Assembly (NCBI RefSeq): GCF_001039355.2
Contig: NW_019775663.1
Coordinates: forward strand, 111,901 to 162,052
From: Lingula anatina
Lineage: Eukaryota > Brachiopoda > Lingulata > Lingulida > Lingulidae
Reading direction: 5' to 3'
DNA: 50,152 nt
This document shows positions 12,489 through 22,617 of this stretch, piece by piece. The first letter of the stretch is position 1. Every line of letters starts with the position of its first letter. A model generated the notes under the pieces. It did no database searches and was not told the DNA's origin. It saw only the letters and a list, made by a program, of their open reading frames with translations. A program made the position numbers and the translations under genes.

Positions 12489-13504
12489 AAGCCTGGGTCC
12501 CGACCCAACGTACTTGCTGCTACGTCTGGTCTACGGCCAAAAAATTAGGAAAACGTGGGATTTCGTGCGTGAGGAGCACGTCCATCGTGCGACTTTCAGA
12601 GGGCGCAGACAGCACGCAGAACTTTTTCGACATGATCAACAGCCGCTGCGCGCTGTCTTCGAAATCTAAAAAAAATGGAACACGTTCGCCTCTCGTGCGC
12701 CTGTAGTACAGGTGACGTGAGGAAATTCTTTTCCACTGCGATTGGTGAGTGGGATGCAAGTGGTTAAGAAGCACGGTAAAAGTACTTATTTCTTGCTTCG
12801 TGCTCATCACTTCTCACTGCAATGCGCCCACCGTGTGGATCTCCCGGGCTCCGTACATGTTGAGGAAGTAGTGGGCACTCCATGCGCACGGATCGTGAGC
12901 TAAAAAGGAGGAGCATGCACGAAAAATCATCATTTATGCCTTGAATTTCTAGTTTTTATGCCTAAAAAGACAACAAAGAGCAGGGTGGGGAGAGGGGGAC
13001 CGGGGACAAGCGAGGCATGATTGGGCTCACCATCTTTGAACACTGTTGCGGATATAATGATCTCGTCAAACATTCACTATTTTATACCCTCCCAAAAAAC
13101 ATCGCAACACACAAGTCTCTCGTGCAAAGGACGAACAACAACCGTACGAAGTCAGCAAGACTGCCCTACGTCTGTTAACATACGTCTACTTGCGTTCCCC
13201 TTGCGTTATCCGTACTCCTAGTACGGATAACGTACGTAGTGCACGAAACTTGTAGGCCCCTACTTAGCATGCACGGGGCGCGCGGGACACGTGCGAAAGC
13301 CCGTCAGGAGCAGCAGGTACTTCTGACGTGCGGAGGCTGTGCTTCTCACGTACTTTTCACCCACTTTCTTCTTGCGAACTCCTTGCAATCCCCAATTAGG
13401 CCTACTTGATTCCTGCCCTGCGATCTCGCTACGGCCCAGCCAGACGCGAGGGACCTAAAAAACGTACGTCCTGAAAATCGTGCTTTTAGTTGGGTCCCAG
13501 GCTT
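12489..13504. mobile_element. ~1.0 kb non-autonomous inverted-repeat element
   Basis: AAGCCTGGGTCCC at the left is mirrored by GGGTCCCAGGCTT at the right, with CCAAC/GTTGG pairing just inside. The interior is GC-richer than its surroundings and rich in TACGT/ACGTAC. No transposase frame is visible. I could not settle the target duplication. It lies about 165 bases after the copy 1 stop codon and has no counterpart at the same place after copy 2. Confidence 0.55.
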
Positions 13505-13954
13505 AACAACTACAAAATTTACGTCAACTAGTCAAACACATGTCACACTATTATCTAAGTAGAGTTCCTATCACAACCGATCACAACCGGAAGTACAAAT
13601 TTTAGGATCGTACGTCCCCTACGCATTTTGGGTGCAGTGGAGGCCATCGGTGTCGTAGAGGTAGAGCAAAGGCTGCAAGGGTCTGCCTTGCGAGTCGCAG
13701 GGGGCCAGTGCGATATCCTTTCATGCAGGGATGCCATTGCTATGGAAATTGTACTTATTTCTTTAGTTTGTCTTGCAGCCTGGGTGCGTGGAACGCACTC
13801 ATACTTTTGAAGAGAATGGGACGCATGGGTCACTTTTGCGCCACACTTTTCCTTTTCTTTTCTGTAATAATGTATCATTTTTAATCTTCTCTTTTGCTGG
13901 TAAAATATTCTATATTGCAAAATCTACACACTGTACATTCAACATGTCTGTACA

Positions 13955-13956
<2 letters not shown>

Positions 13957-14018
<62 letters not shown>
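13957..14018. repeat. Compound (CT)n(CA)n microsatellite
   Basis: A CT run passes directly into a CA run. A similar CA run sits at the matching place 3' of NLR copy 2 (about 45321), so it predates the NLR duplication. Confidence 0.9.
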
Positions 14019-14019
<1 letters not shown>

Positions 14020-16091
14020 CTTTTATTTAATGCAAGGGGGTTTAAGCCGAGTTATTCATAGACTGTGTGAATTTCATTTATGTTTCTCAAACGTTAAGTT
14101 AATATGAGAATATTGGTCACAACCATTTTCCCAACGCATCCATGGGTGTTTATCACCGTTCTTCATAGGTTTTCGGCTGTTTTTGTTCTCTAGTAAGGGG
14201 CAAATATATCACGTAAGGGGCAAATATATCAATTATGATAGATAGTTAGCATGGTATAGGAGAAATGTCTGACAAAGTATCTTAATTCTGCAAGAACATG
14301 TATAGTACTTCATGTACATTGCATGTTACAGTATCGCATTGAAAACTGCTTTATTTGTAATCTATGTACAGATAGCATTTTGCAGGCGCAATTTAAAATA
14401 TAACAGGTAAAAAGTGAAGTTTAATTTGATAGACGATTTAAAACCGTACTCCATTGTTGAAGTTTGGCTGTTTAGTTAATCCATATGTCTTGTAAGTCGA
14501 GATGACGTGGCGCTGTCTTAGTTTTATGTTGCGATATAAACGTGCATTGTTTACCAAAATCCAAGTGTATCCATTGCAAATATTTTATGTGTTAATTTTG
14601 AGGAAATTTTTGAAATATATTTGTTACATTTCATTTCATATGGAATAGCTGAGTGTAGAAACAAATGTATCGCATGAATTGTGATAAACCTTTCCTCTTA
14701 TTCTAGATGAGATATCTGTATAAAATCATAACAAGTGTCCCTTACACATTCCTATATCATCCAAATGAATTTTTTTATATGTAGCCATATAGCAATATAG
14801 TGTGGAGCCAGTTAATAACGTATCGGTTGTATTCGTTTTATAAACTATTTTATACTAATGTAGATATCATTTCCAATGTTTCTTTTATTTATAATAATGG
14901 CCTACTGGGGTCTAAGAGACCATTCCCATAACCCCATCGTACAAGCAGACTTATTCTGTTTCCGAGGGGATTCTGGCTTAATTGTATTTTTATATATGAG
15001 GTAAAGCGTGCACAAAAGTTAATTACCTCCTTGCAGCTTCAGTAGGCGTGCCAGACATTTAAGCCGCTTAAACTGAGTGCAATTTAGCGAGAATCTCTTC
15101 TGAATTAGATCGAAATTGCTAGTACGATAGGGTTATGGGAACCCAGTCAAAGCCATGTAATAAATTGTACAATAGATGTCGTGATTATCAGAAGCCAGTA
15201 TATCATGTCGTGTGTTTTTACCATATCGATGAGGTATCTGATGCGAAATAAGGTTATCCACTAGTACTATTGTATTTTACCTAAAGAACATGTATCGTTG
15301 CATGTTGCGGAGGCTGTTTATGTATTTTGAAGACTGTATTTTATCAATGCTATATAACGTTTCTGATGTTTGTAATTTACCTTTACGAATATGTGTTGTC
15401 GTCATGTTCAGTAAATGTGATTGTCTTATTTAATGCTGTAAGTTACTAGTTATTAGTTATATTTAGCATTTAAAATACATCTGTGACATTATATGTACAA
15501 TGCCTTGTATTACTACTAAATTGTATATTTTGCCATTGTGTACAAGGTGTTATAAATTGTAAAATATGATAATAAAAAATGCATTGTATGAAAATGATTT
15601 TTTCATTGATTGACAACAGGTGTTTCGCTTATGCTGGTGCATAAGTTGTAAAATATACGGGGGACTCGAAAATAACATAATGGCCGTTTTAAAGAACAAA
15701 CAAAAATTGAAACGAAATCATAGACAAATTGTAGCGTGATCTTTTGAATGGCAAAGGATAGACGAAGATACTTCATCAGTGAGCCCAAAAACACTTCATC
15801 AATGAAGCGGTCGACTTCTTTTTACCGCGTATTTTGCAGTAAAATCATTTGCCCCACCTTTCAAACAAGCTTTCCGTGCATTCTTTTCCGTTAAATGATT
15901 TAGAGAGATTAGAAAATAAAATACAGAGAAGGATAAAAAAAATCTTCATTGTAAACAATCTGAGGATAGTTTTAAACTCCTAAGTCCTATTTCACTTTAA
16001 ACGTGCCATAAACAACAAAAAACAGAAAGAACATCTATTAGAAGAATAGATTGTTTGAAAAGTTAACTTTTGTCTACCTCACTCCGCGTCT

Positions 16092-16136
16092 GGTGTCATA
16101 TTGTGTTGGTGGTGCTTGATGACACAATATGACACC
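16092..16136. other. Perfect 15-bp hairpin
   Basis: GGTGTCATATTGTGT and ACACAATATGACACC are separated by a 15-base loop. It could be a transposon remnant or a structured RNA segment; nothing around it decides. Confidence 0.7.
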
Positions 16137-16605
16137 CACGTGGTTGTTCCCTAGATGACGAGGGTGCAAATATTGGTCGCCAGGTATTCTAGAGAATCTA
16201 AATAGCGACGAAAGTGGATGCATTCTCCTGCGCACACCCGCAGGATTTTAAACTCTAAGGTTAAACAACCGATGCGATTTTTATACACATAGGCCTACCA
16301 GACAGATGCTCTGAATATTTGAACTTTCCTCTTGTCATTTCTGCTATATAATCGGTGACGGCATAAGATCACAAAAGGTTTTACATTATGGTTAGCTTAC
16401 AGGAAACGTAAGCACCTTTTGACTGTTTGAAGGGACGTGTAAAACTGGCAGTCGGGTTGGGTTAATGAGGAGACATAAATAATGTATAGGTTTGAATGCG
16501 GTGAAAAAGCTCTACTGTATGTAGTAGGCCTAGTAAAAAGATCGATCTGATCTCACTTCCTTTTTTTAAACTCTTCTTTTTTAAATTTGTAAGCTGCATT
16601 AGATC

Positions 16606-17460
16606 TTAATTGAAAGTGTAGTTGAACAATTTAGCGTCTAGTTTGTAAATTCCCTTCAGTTCGTTGAGATCTGAAGAGGGCACGTTGGCGAAATAGGACC
16701 TCCAAACTCCTGCAGACGACACAGATGACATGTCACCATCAGGGTACTTGAACTTCTCAGCCACGCGCAACAGTTTAAGCAACATGCTGACATCATGTTG
16801 GATAGTTTCGTATCGCACAATGACGTCATATTTGACGTCACATGGATTACACAACTCGTTATAAGTTCTCCAGTGCGGGTTGAACGGTTTAGTAGAAAGC
16901 TGAGAATAGACATTAATGTATTTGACGAACGCAGCAAATGAAATTCCGTCCCCTTCTTGCGGCGCGCTCTTCATCCCCGGGGATCTCATGAAAGGTTTGA
17001 TATAGGCCCCAATTTGACGTGAAAAAGCGCTGAGTTTCTCTAATTTGTTCCTGTAAGCAGACACTAGTCTTTCAAAGGGATGCCTCACAAGAACAACTTT
17101 CAGATAGTTTGCAAGACGGAACTTGATTCCAAATTCGGAAAAGTCAGACAGGGGCACCAAAAACTTCTGATATTTATAGTGCACTTCATACGCCCCAATG
17201 TCTTTGTATTCTGTAATATCTGCGTTTGCCGTGAGCCCATACATCAAACGTTTAAAGTTCGTACAGCCCACTTTTGGTATTTCACAGTATATCAGACTGT
17301 GTCTGTCGTCTACCCACAAAAATGGACGACCAGCCAGAATACTGCTTGCGTTTGTGGCAAGTGCTAACTTGGTGTTTTTTGGACATGCGTCCTGTAGAAT
17401 TTTTCTCCTTGCTTTCATTATATTTTGCCAACTGAGAGGCACTTCCGCCCACGAAAAGTA
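16606..17460 (-). CDS. Carbohydrate sulfotransferase (CHST8-14-like), catalytic terminal exon
   Basis: This exon encodes the lumenal catalytic domain of a Golgi type II sulfotransferase of the Sulfotransfer_2 group, which transfers sulfate from PAPS to glycosaminoglycan or other glycan acceptors. The 5'-phosphosulfate-binding segment reads IPKVGCTNFKRLM (about 17284-17240) and the 3'-phosphate-binding segment reads VVLVRHPFERLVSAYRNKL (about 17100-17045). The family's C-terminal features follow: HWRTYNELCNPCDVKYD, a YET segment, and a final KLDAKLFNYTFN with a potential N-glycosylation site. The exon starts after a strong acceptor (a T-rich tract and TTTTCAG) in phase 0. The N-terminal cytosolic tail and membrane anchor must come from upstream exons; 18908-19034 is the nearest candidate. 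That exon ends in phase 1, so a small linking exon that I did not identify would be required. The acceptor glycan cannot be read from the sequence. Confidence 0.85.
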   Translation of the reverse strand, partial: YFSWAEVPLSWQNIMKARRKILQDACPKNTKLALATNASSILAGRPFLWVDDRHSLIYCEIPKVGCTNFKRLMYGLTANADITEYKDIGAYEVHYKYQKFLVPLSDFSEFGIKFRLANYLKVVLVRHPFERLVSAYRNKLEKLSAFSRQIGAYIKPFMRSPGMKSAPQEGDGISFAAFVKYINVYSQLSTKPFNPHWRTYNELCNPCDVKYDVIVRYETIQHDVSMLLKLLRVAEKFKYPDGDMSSVSSAGVWRSYFANVPSSDLNELKGIYKLDAKLFNYTFN

Positions 17461-17467
17461 CTGAAAA

Positions 17468-17492
17468 TGAAAAAAAAAAAAAAAAAAAAAAA
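17468..17492. repeat. Poly-A/poly-T tract at the sulfotransferase 3' splice site
   Basis: A run of about 24 A on the + strand forms the pyrimidine tract of the acceptor on the - strand. Its length may be unstable in assembly. Confidence 0.8.
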
Positions 17493-17674
17493 CTGAAAAT
17501 GTCATTTTCGTAGTAGTACACGGGTTTGAAGGAAATTTGCATTTTATAAAATAATTATATGACTTAATCTTCATTAATAAAATATCATTTGAAGCATACC
17601 CGACCACTATTTAGGTTGTTGGCCTGCATTGCCTTCCTCATGGAGATCGTGTTTTCTGAAAACAAGAAAATAGA

Positions 17675-18605
17675 TCTGGGCCCGTATCTCGAAAGCTTCG
17701 CTATGTTGCGCACGGATGCGAGCATGGCGATTCCGCGCTATTTGCGAGTGCGATTACACCCACCGGCTATCTCTAAGCCTTAGCAAACGCAACGCAATTA
17801 TAACCTCAAACTCTACTAAAATTCGATTGCCGCATAAAGTAATGACGTCATAACATAATTACACAAAATGTAATTTTTTCACCATGACGCTAATCAAGAG
17901 GCTGTTTTTATTTATAGGAATATCATAATTACAAATACTGATATTTGAAGTGTTGGACACCAATAAAATTTCAAAAAACAATTCAATTAGCGAAGCTTGG
18001 ACTGACACAATTATTGACGCATTTGTGAGTAGTGTTCAGTCTCATAGTAATAGAGTTATAGACATTGAGGAAGGTCACGGTGCGACCGAATGCTTTGTCT
18101 CTGCTTTTTCATTTTGTGTAGAAAATGACACTTTTAAATATATGCTTATTATCAGTAGACTACACAGATGAATTATATTCATCAGAAAATATAAAATGAT
18201 GTATGAAATGTTTAATTTTCAAATGTTTATGCATCATAAAACATGACTTTAGCATTCTTCACGTAAATATTTACCGCAAGTTTTCCTATCAGAGGTACCG
18301 AGTGATTCAATCTATTATAAGCTTCCATGTTTTTGTTATAGCTTTTGTTATATGCTATTATGACTAGCAACCCAAACTTGCCGCCATGTTTAATTACATG
18401 AAAGACACATTAAAATGACGAATTATGCATACGCAGAGGCCTTTGCGACTAGTTTGTATCGCCGCAAATAATAGCCTCGAAACTAATGCTGATTTCGCTA
18501 TTAGCGCACGGCCGCGATTTGCGAAGCTTTCGAGATATGGGATAGCGCGGAATCGCCATGCTTGCGCACGCTCGCCATAAGCGAAGCTTTCGAGATGCGG
18601 GACCC
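17675..18605. mobile_element. ~930 bp inverted-repeat element (CTCGAAAGCTTCGC ends)
   Basis: The left end (GGGCCCGTATCTCGAAAGC onward, then GCATGGCGATTCCGCGCTAT) is repeated in inverted orientation at about 18530-18605. That end also holds a second partial copy of the terminal motif at about 18515-18545. No transposase frame. It lies in the putative intron between the sulfotransferase catalytic exon and its candidate anchor exon. Confidence 0.6.
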
Positions 18606-18729
18606 TGTTCTCATAAGGACAATGTTTCATTTTTTAAGGTAAGTTGTAAGTAAAGAAGGCCATTGAACGAAAACCACAGGACCTGTTTTAATGTTTTACG
18701 TTAATGTTATTGACGTTGACACCTGTGTT

Positions 18730-18863
18730 TAGCTTGTCATGTTAAAGAGAGAGAGAATCAGAGGTGTGTGTGTGCGTGAGGGGGAGAGAGAGATAGCACG
18801 TGTGTGTGTCAGAGAGAAACAGATAGAGAGAAGAGAAAGAGAGCACGTGTGTGTGTGTGTGTG

Positions 18864-18896
<33 letters not shown>
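18730..18896. repeat. GA/GT-rich simple-sequence tract
   Basis: Alternating GAGA and TGTG blocks end in a pure GA run of about 32 bases, immediately beside the donor of the anchor exon at 18908. The other copy of that exon (22491) lacks this tract. Confidence 0.9.
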
Positions 18897-18899
<3 letters not shown>

Positions 18900-18907
18900 A
18901 CCACTAC

Positions 18908-19034
18908 CTCCATCTTTGCTCACAACTTCCAGGCCAGCACTCCACGTAAAGACAAATACCAACACCAATATACAGAATACCACGACCACAGTATGAAAGA
19001 CGTTTACCCGCGTTAGGTGCATATTGCTGTCCAT
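18908..19034 (-). CDS. Candidate first coding exon: type II signal anchor (copy A)
   Basis: Read on the - strand, the ATG at 19034 opens a frame with a short tail (MDSNMHLTRVNVF), a hydrophobic run of about 20 residues (VVVVFCILVLVFVF), then a lumenal start (TWSAGLEVVSKDG). It ends at a GTAGTG donor in phase 1. This is the organisation of the N-terminal exon of Golgi glycosyltransferases and sulfotransferases. It lies 1.4 kb upstream of the sulfotransferase catalytic exon on the same strand, so I infer it belongs to that gene. The open frame extends upstream of the ATG without one. A near-identical copy lies at 22491-22617. Confidence 0.6.
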
Positions 19035-19493
19035 TAACACCTCACACGGATCACTTAGCAACTAAATAGTTCTTTCGTCAGACATTTGCTTGCTTGGCGC
19101 AGTCTAAAATGTAAAGAGAAGTGCAATATACGCATATACCTTGCATGCGACATCCTGAGAGATATCCTGACACCCAGATCTTGTCTGAAATGCAAATTAA
19201 ATGATAAAATACATCCACGCGCTAACTACTCTACTTAATGGCGACATTTAAAATCTTAAAAGCCATCAAGCGGATATAACATCCATTTAATAGACAAAGA
19301 GCATTGATGATATCTAATAGAGAGAATTCGAGCAATGTTGGAAAACTTTTTTCAGTTGATAAACAACGAGAGGGCCCGGAACAGCCGTCTTTTTGAACAA
19401 TGAAACTTGATTTAACTATGGGCACAGATTATTTGGCGTGGTAGGACGGAGTAGTTGGCTGCCTCCTTTCTGCATCCATGCACTGATATAATT

Positions 19494-19810
19494 CAGGCCT
19501 ACCCAACAACCAGACTCGGCATCGGATGATCCTGAATTCACCGGTAGATCAGACCACACTACCCGTTTTCAAGGTGTGTGTCCGATCACATTACACAGTA
19601 TCAGACGCGACACCGCTCTTGCCTAGTACGCGATGTGATAGTGGCGATTCTCAGCGGGGTTGAAAAGCATTGCATCACCACTCAAAATTTGTTCAGGGTC
19701 TGACACTGTGTAATGCGATATGACACACACCTTGAAAACGGGTAGTGTGGTCTAATCTACCGGTGAATTCAGGATCATTCGGTGCCGAGTCTGGTAGTTG
19801 GGTAGGCCTG
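19494..19810. mobile_element. 317-bp foldback MITE with 5-bp target duplication
   Basis: The arms begin CAGGCCTACCCAAC and end with the inverted counterpart GTTGGGTAGGCCTG; similarity runs about 130 bp inward, including ACTACCCGTTTTCAAGG. TAATT flanks both ends (19489-19493 and 19811-19815). Same family as the 901-bp element at 35027-35927 and fragments at 23069-23151 and 34699-34767. Confidence 0.85.
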
Positions 19811-19814
19811 TAAT

Positions 19815-20085
19815 TACCTCCGCCAAGGAGGTTATGTTTTTACCCCTGTCTGTTTGTCCGTCTGTCATCAACATAACTCAAAAAGTTATGGACCGATTTT
19901 GATGAAATTTTCAGGAACTATCAGAAGTGGGCCAAGGAAGAGATGATTAGTTTTTGGTGGGGAACCGGATCAATAATCAATCAATAATAAAAAAATATCG
20001 GAAATTTGGGGGTGAAGCGGCATTAGATGGAGGCTTTGCTGCCTTGGCGCCGGTCTGAGCTCTCTGAGTGCTTTTCTGGTTAATA
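19815..20085. repeat. Short dispersed repeat (ACCTCCGCCAAGGAGG end)
   Basis: It begins ACCTCCGCCAAGGAGG, continues with AAAAAGTTATGGACCGATTT, and ends near an inverted CCTTGGCGCCGGTCTGAG. The same element is in duplication copy B (about 23160-23425). The sequence reminds me of a small repeat widespread in animal genomes, but I cannot name the family with certainty. Confidence 0.5.
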
Positions 20086-20399
20086 TTGGAACCTTCAGGG
20101 CTCACGTTCGTGCCACTGAGTAAAGTTACCCTCTATCAGGGCCACATATATGTCTCTGGTTAAATTCACGGATATCCTCTGTACAGCGAAAATGTTCACA
20201 AAATAATAATTGCGGCACTGGTAGTGGATAGAGTGTAAAGTATGGGCACGTTTATTTCTGGTACAGATTACTGGGTATGGTAGAAGTGAGTAGTTGGCTA
20301 TCTCTTACATGTATCCATGCATGCACTAATATAATTATTATAGGAACCTACGGGGCCCAGGCTCGCTCCGGCGGGGTAATTAATTCAGAAAATACATTG

Positions 20400-20462
20400 A
20401 CTGTGTGGTGACGTCATATTGTGTCATGACGTCATGTGGGATACGTAGCACGGTGACGTCTT
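20400..20462. promoter_or_regulatory. Cluster of CRE-like TGACGTC sites
   Basis: Two full TGACGTCA octamers and one TGACGTCT lie within about 60 bases. The cluster is preserved in copy B at about 23758-23815. TGACGTCA is the consensus bound by CREB/ATF factors. Whether these sites are functional or just part of an old repeat cannot be told. Confidence 0.35.
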
Positions 20463-21330
20463 GTTATATGGGGTCAAAGACTTTGTTTCTACCAAGAAAC
20501 GAAAATGGTTACAGCTGACTTAGGCCTTAAAATTAAATAGCGACATTTTCATTGTTCAAAACATCTCCTGAACGTCTCCATTTCCGTAGCCGTATCCTTA
20601 TACGGCGCCAACTTCAAGGGAATAATACTGTACAGATATGTGTCAGGTAACGCTTGGTTGAGAACTTAGGATCTCCTTTAAATACGATCTTAGTGCCGTG
20701 TGACAGGAATGATAGTCGTAGTATTTTGTAGAGGAATTGAGTTGATTCTGTAATTTTGTCCACGAGTTGATTGACATGCTCTTATGATACTTACACGGAG
20801 CCCTACGTGTGCTGTAAATGGGGAGAAGGCACCTAGAGATTGAAATAAGTAGAGAGAGAAATGAATAGAAGCGCGGGAAACAACTGGAAATAGTTAATAA
20901 ATAACATAGAAGAAAATACGATAGAAAATAAAGACAACTTCGTCACACTATGATATTACTTATTTCGTCTATTGAATAAATTATCATTGATTATTTGTAC
21001 ACTTCATCTCTCTGAAACCAACACCTCCTTCTACAGTTTTCTAACTCCCAGCTAAGATCTAATATCCGTTTATTAGATCTTAGCTCCCAGTACTAAAAGA
21101 GGGTACCACTGGGTATTTCCGTTATCTGTGAAGGTATATTTTTAATTCCCGAGATGCGTGAAACATTCACATTATTGAGTGTGATCCATGAAGCAACCCC
21201 ACCATATTCTTTGCTCTCACGAAACGCAGTCACTGAGATATAAGTAAATAAATTGAAATATAAATCAGTGAGATATGAAGAAAATTTTATTTATTGTGGT
21301 CCCCCCTCCCATGGGACCCTCCTCAAACAC

Positions 21331-21575
21331 GCTAGGGGAGCCCGGGGCAAGTTGGACCCCGGGGTAAGTTTGCCCCCCATCAATTTATGAAAAAAGTAAC
21401 TATGGGTAAAAGAATTGATCACATCATTTTCTAAAGTGACCGTATCCAATAGTGCTAAGAAAGCGTCGGCAGTGAGTCCAAATGAAATAATTTAGCATCT
21501 TAAAGTATCTTTATCAAAAAGACTTGATGGTGGACCAACTTACCCCAGGGTCTAACTAGCCCAGGGCTCTACTAC
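21331..21575. mobile_element. ~245 bp inverted-repeat element present only in copy A
   Basis: The left end contains GGGCAAGTTGGACCCCGGGG and the right end its rough inverse (CCAACTTACCCCAGGGTC, then GCCCAGGGCTCT). Copy B reads straight across this position (CCTCAAACACTTTCC), so it supplies an approximate empty site and indicates insertion after the duplication. Confidence 0.6.
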
Positions 21576-22201
21576 TATGTTCTAACCATCTGCCCGCGTG
21601 CCACATATATATTGGAATTATCTTAACAGACGTGCTTTTCAATTATATTTGTCATCTTTTTTAACACTTGCATTGACATGCAAAATACAATAATAGAAAA
21701 CTTTCCCATTCATTAACAATTCTTCATTGTCTAATAAATTATCACAATTTAAAAACTTCCTTGGTTTTCAAAGGTGTTAGTTTTTACAACAAATCAAGGA
21801 TCATAAATGCACATCACATGTTTAACTGAAGTTGCTGTAGCAATTCACCTTTTTAGATACAAGGATCAAATTTCTATTGATCTTGTTTACAGTAATCTTA
21901 ATCTGAACTCATTATGGGATACAGTTGACAAGTAAACCTGACCACCAACAGGACTGTTAAAGTTTCCTGGCAACACAATTTTTTTTTCAAATTTAAATCC
22001 TCCGTGCTCAGAGGCCGAAATTCCATGCAATTATTTTCTACACCCAATACGGCAACAATCAATAAGCTAAATGTGTACTGCCACATTTGACACAAGATGT
22101 CTCTGAGGTGCATTTCTTCACACATGAAGTCAAGATAAGCCAGCTTTCAGTATGTGAACAGTTATCCCAGAAACGATAATGATCCAGTGGCGATGCATGG
22201 C

Positions 22202-22250
<49 letters not shown>
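22202..22250. repeat. (AAT)n microsatellite at the end of duplication copy A
   Basis: A pure AAT run. The matching, shorter and interrupted run ends copy B at about 25293-25325, so the duplication boundary coincides with the microsatellite. Confidence 0.9.
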
Positions 22251-22272
22251 TTTGTAATATTAGAGGCAATCA

Positions 22273-22381
22273 TCACCGCGTGGATAACATGGTAGATGTA
22301 AAGATTTGTTGTAACACCTGAGGCAGGTCTTTTGTGTCCATACAAACGAAGGCATGTCCTGAGGGTAGCTGCTTCGTCCAC
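22273..22381 (-). CDS. VWA8-like, terminal coding exon
   Basis: After the acceptor TTTTCCAG, the frame reads W-T-K-Q-L-P-S-G-H-A-F-V, then CMDTKDLPQVLQQIF, then TSTMLSTR and a TGA ending at 22273. This matches the conserved C-terminus of VWA8, a large mitochondrial AAA-type ATPase with a C-terminal VWA domain. Joined to the exon at 25541-25779 the junction reads GDQAQR-WTKQLP in frame. The exon lies between the two copies of the 18.9-25.3 kb tandem duplication and is itself present once. Confidence 0.85.
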
Positions 22382-22490
22382 CTGGAAAATTGCAAAATAA
22401 ATACATTTATTAATTAATTAATTAATGCACAAATGTAATAATTTGTAGAGTCAGCAGGTGACTAACCAAATATTACCAAATTNCCTGTAC

Positions 22491-22617
22491 CTCCATCTTT
22501 GCTCACAACTTCCAGGCCAGCACTCCACGTAAAGACAAATACCAACACCAATATACAGAATACCACGACCACAGTTTGAAAGACGTTTACCCGCGTTAGG
22601 TGCATATTGCTGTCCAT
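22491..22617 (-). CDS. Candidate first coding exon: type II signal anchor (copy B)
   Basis: This is nearly identical to the exon at 18908-19034. The one residue change I see is VFQTV for VFHTV. It ends at a GTACAG donor in the same phase 1. A single N lies only six bases beyond the exon (22483) and similarity to copy A stops there. If used with the sulfotransferase exon at 16.6-17.5 kb it would be an alternative first exon whose intron contains the VWA8 last exon on the same strand. It may equally be an unused duplicate or an assembly artefact. Confidence 0.45.

Larger units (their letters stand above)
12324..16605. other. Intergenic region between NLR copy 1 and the sulfotransferase
   Basis: No gene recognised. 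It contains an inverted-repeat element (12489-13504) just after the NLR stop, a CT/CA microsatellite, and from about 14010 to 15600 sequence similar to the region 3' of NLR copy 2 (about 45357-46500; shared landmark AATGCAAGGGGGTT and a later AAAGAACAT block). A 20-bp unit is repeated in tandem at about 14193-14231. The stretch after 15600 is AT-rich with one perfect hairpin at 16092-16136. Confidence 0.6.
18908..22255. repeat. Tandem segmental duplication, copy A
   Basis: The anchor exon and about 3.3 kb beyond it match copy B (22491-25325) in the same order and orientation, ending in the same AAT microsatellite. Differences are mostly point changes plus three larger events. Copy A has a complete foldback at 19494-19810 that is truncated in B. 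It has an extra element at about 21331-21575 that B lacks. It also has the GA/GT tract beside the anchor exon. Confidence 0.85.

Noticed and set aside
13773-14030. Open frame with Ser-Leu and Thr-His runs
   Set aside because: Translation of the CT/CA microsatellite; likewise 18729-18905, 28184-28490 and 32654-32940.
17282-17542. Alternative frame on the - strand overlapping the sulfotransferase exon
   Set aside because: It is a shadow frame. The sulfotransferase frame carries both PAPS-binding motifs and a correct acceptor.
21898-22125. Open frame on the - strand with MCEEMHLRD start
   Set aside because: Its counterpart in the other tandem copy (about 25030-25230) carries indels that do not preserve the frame.
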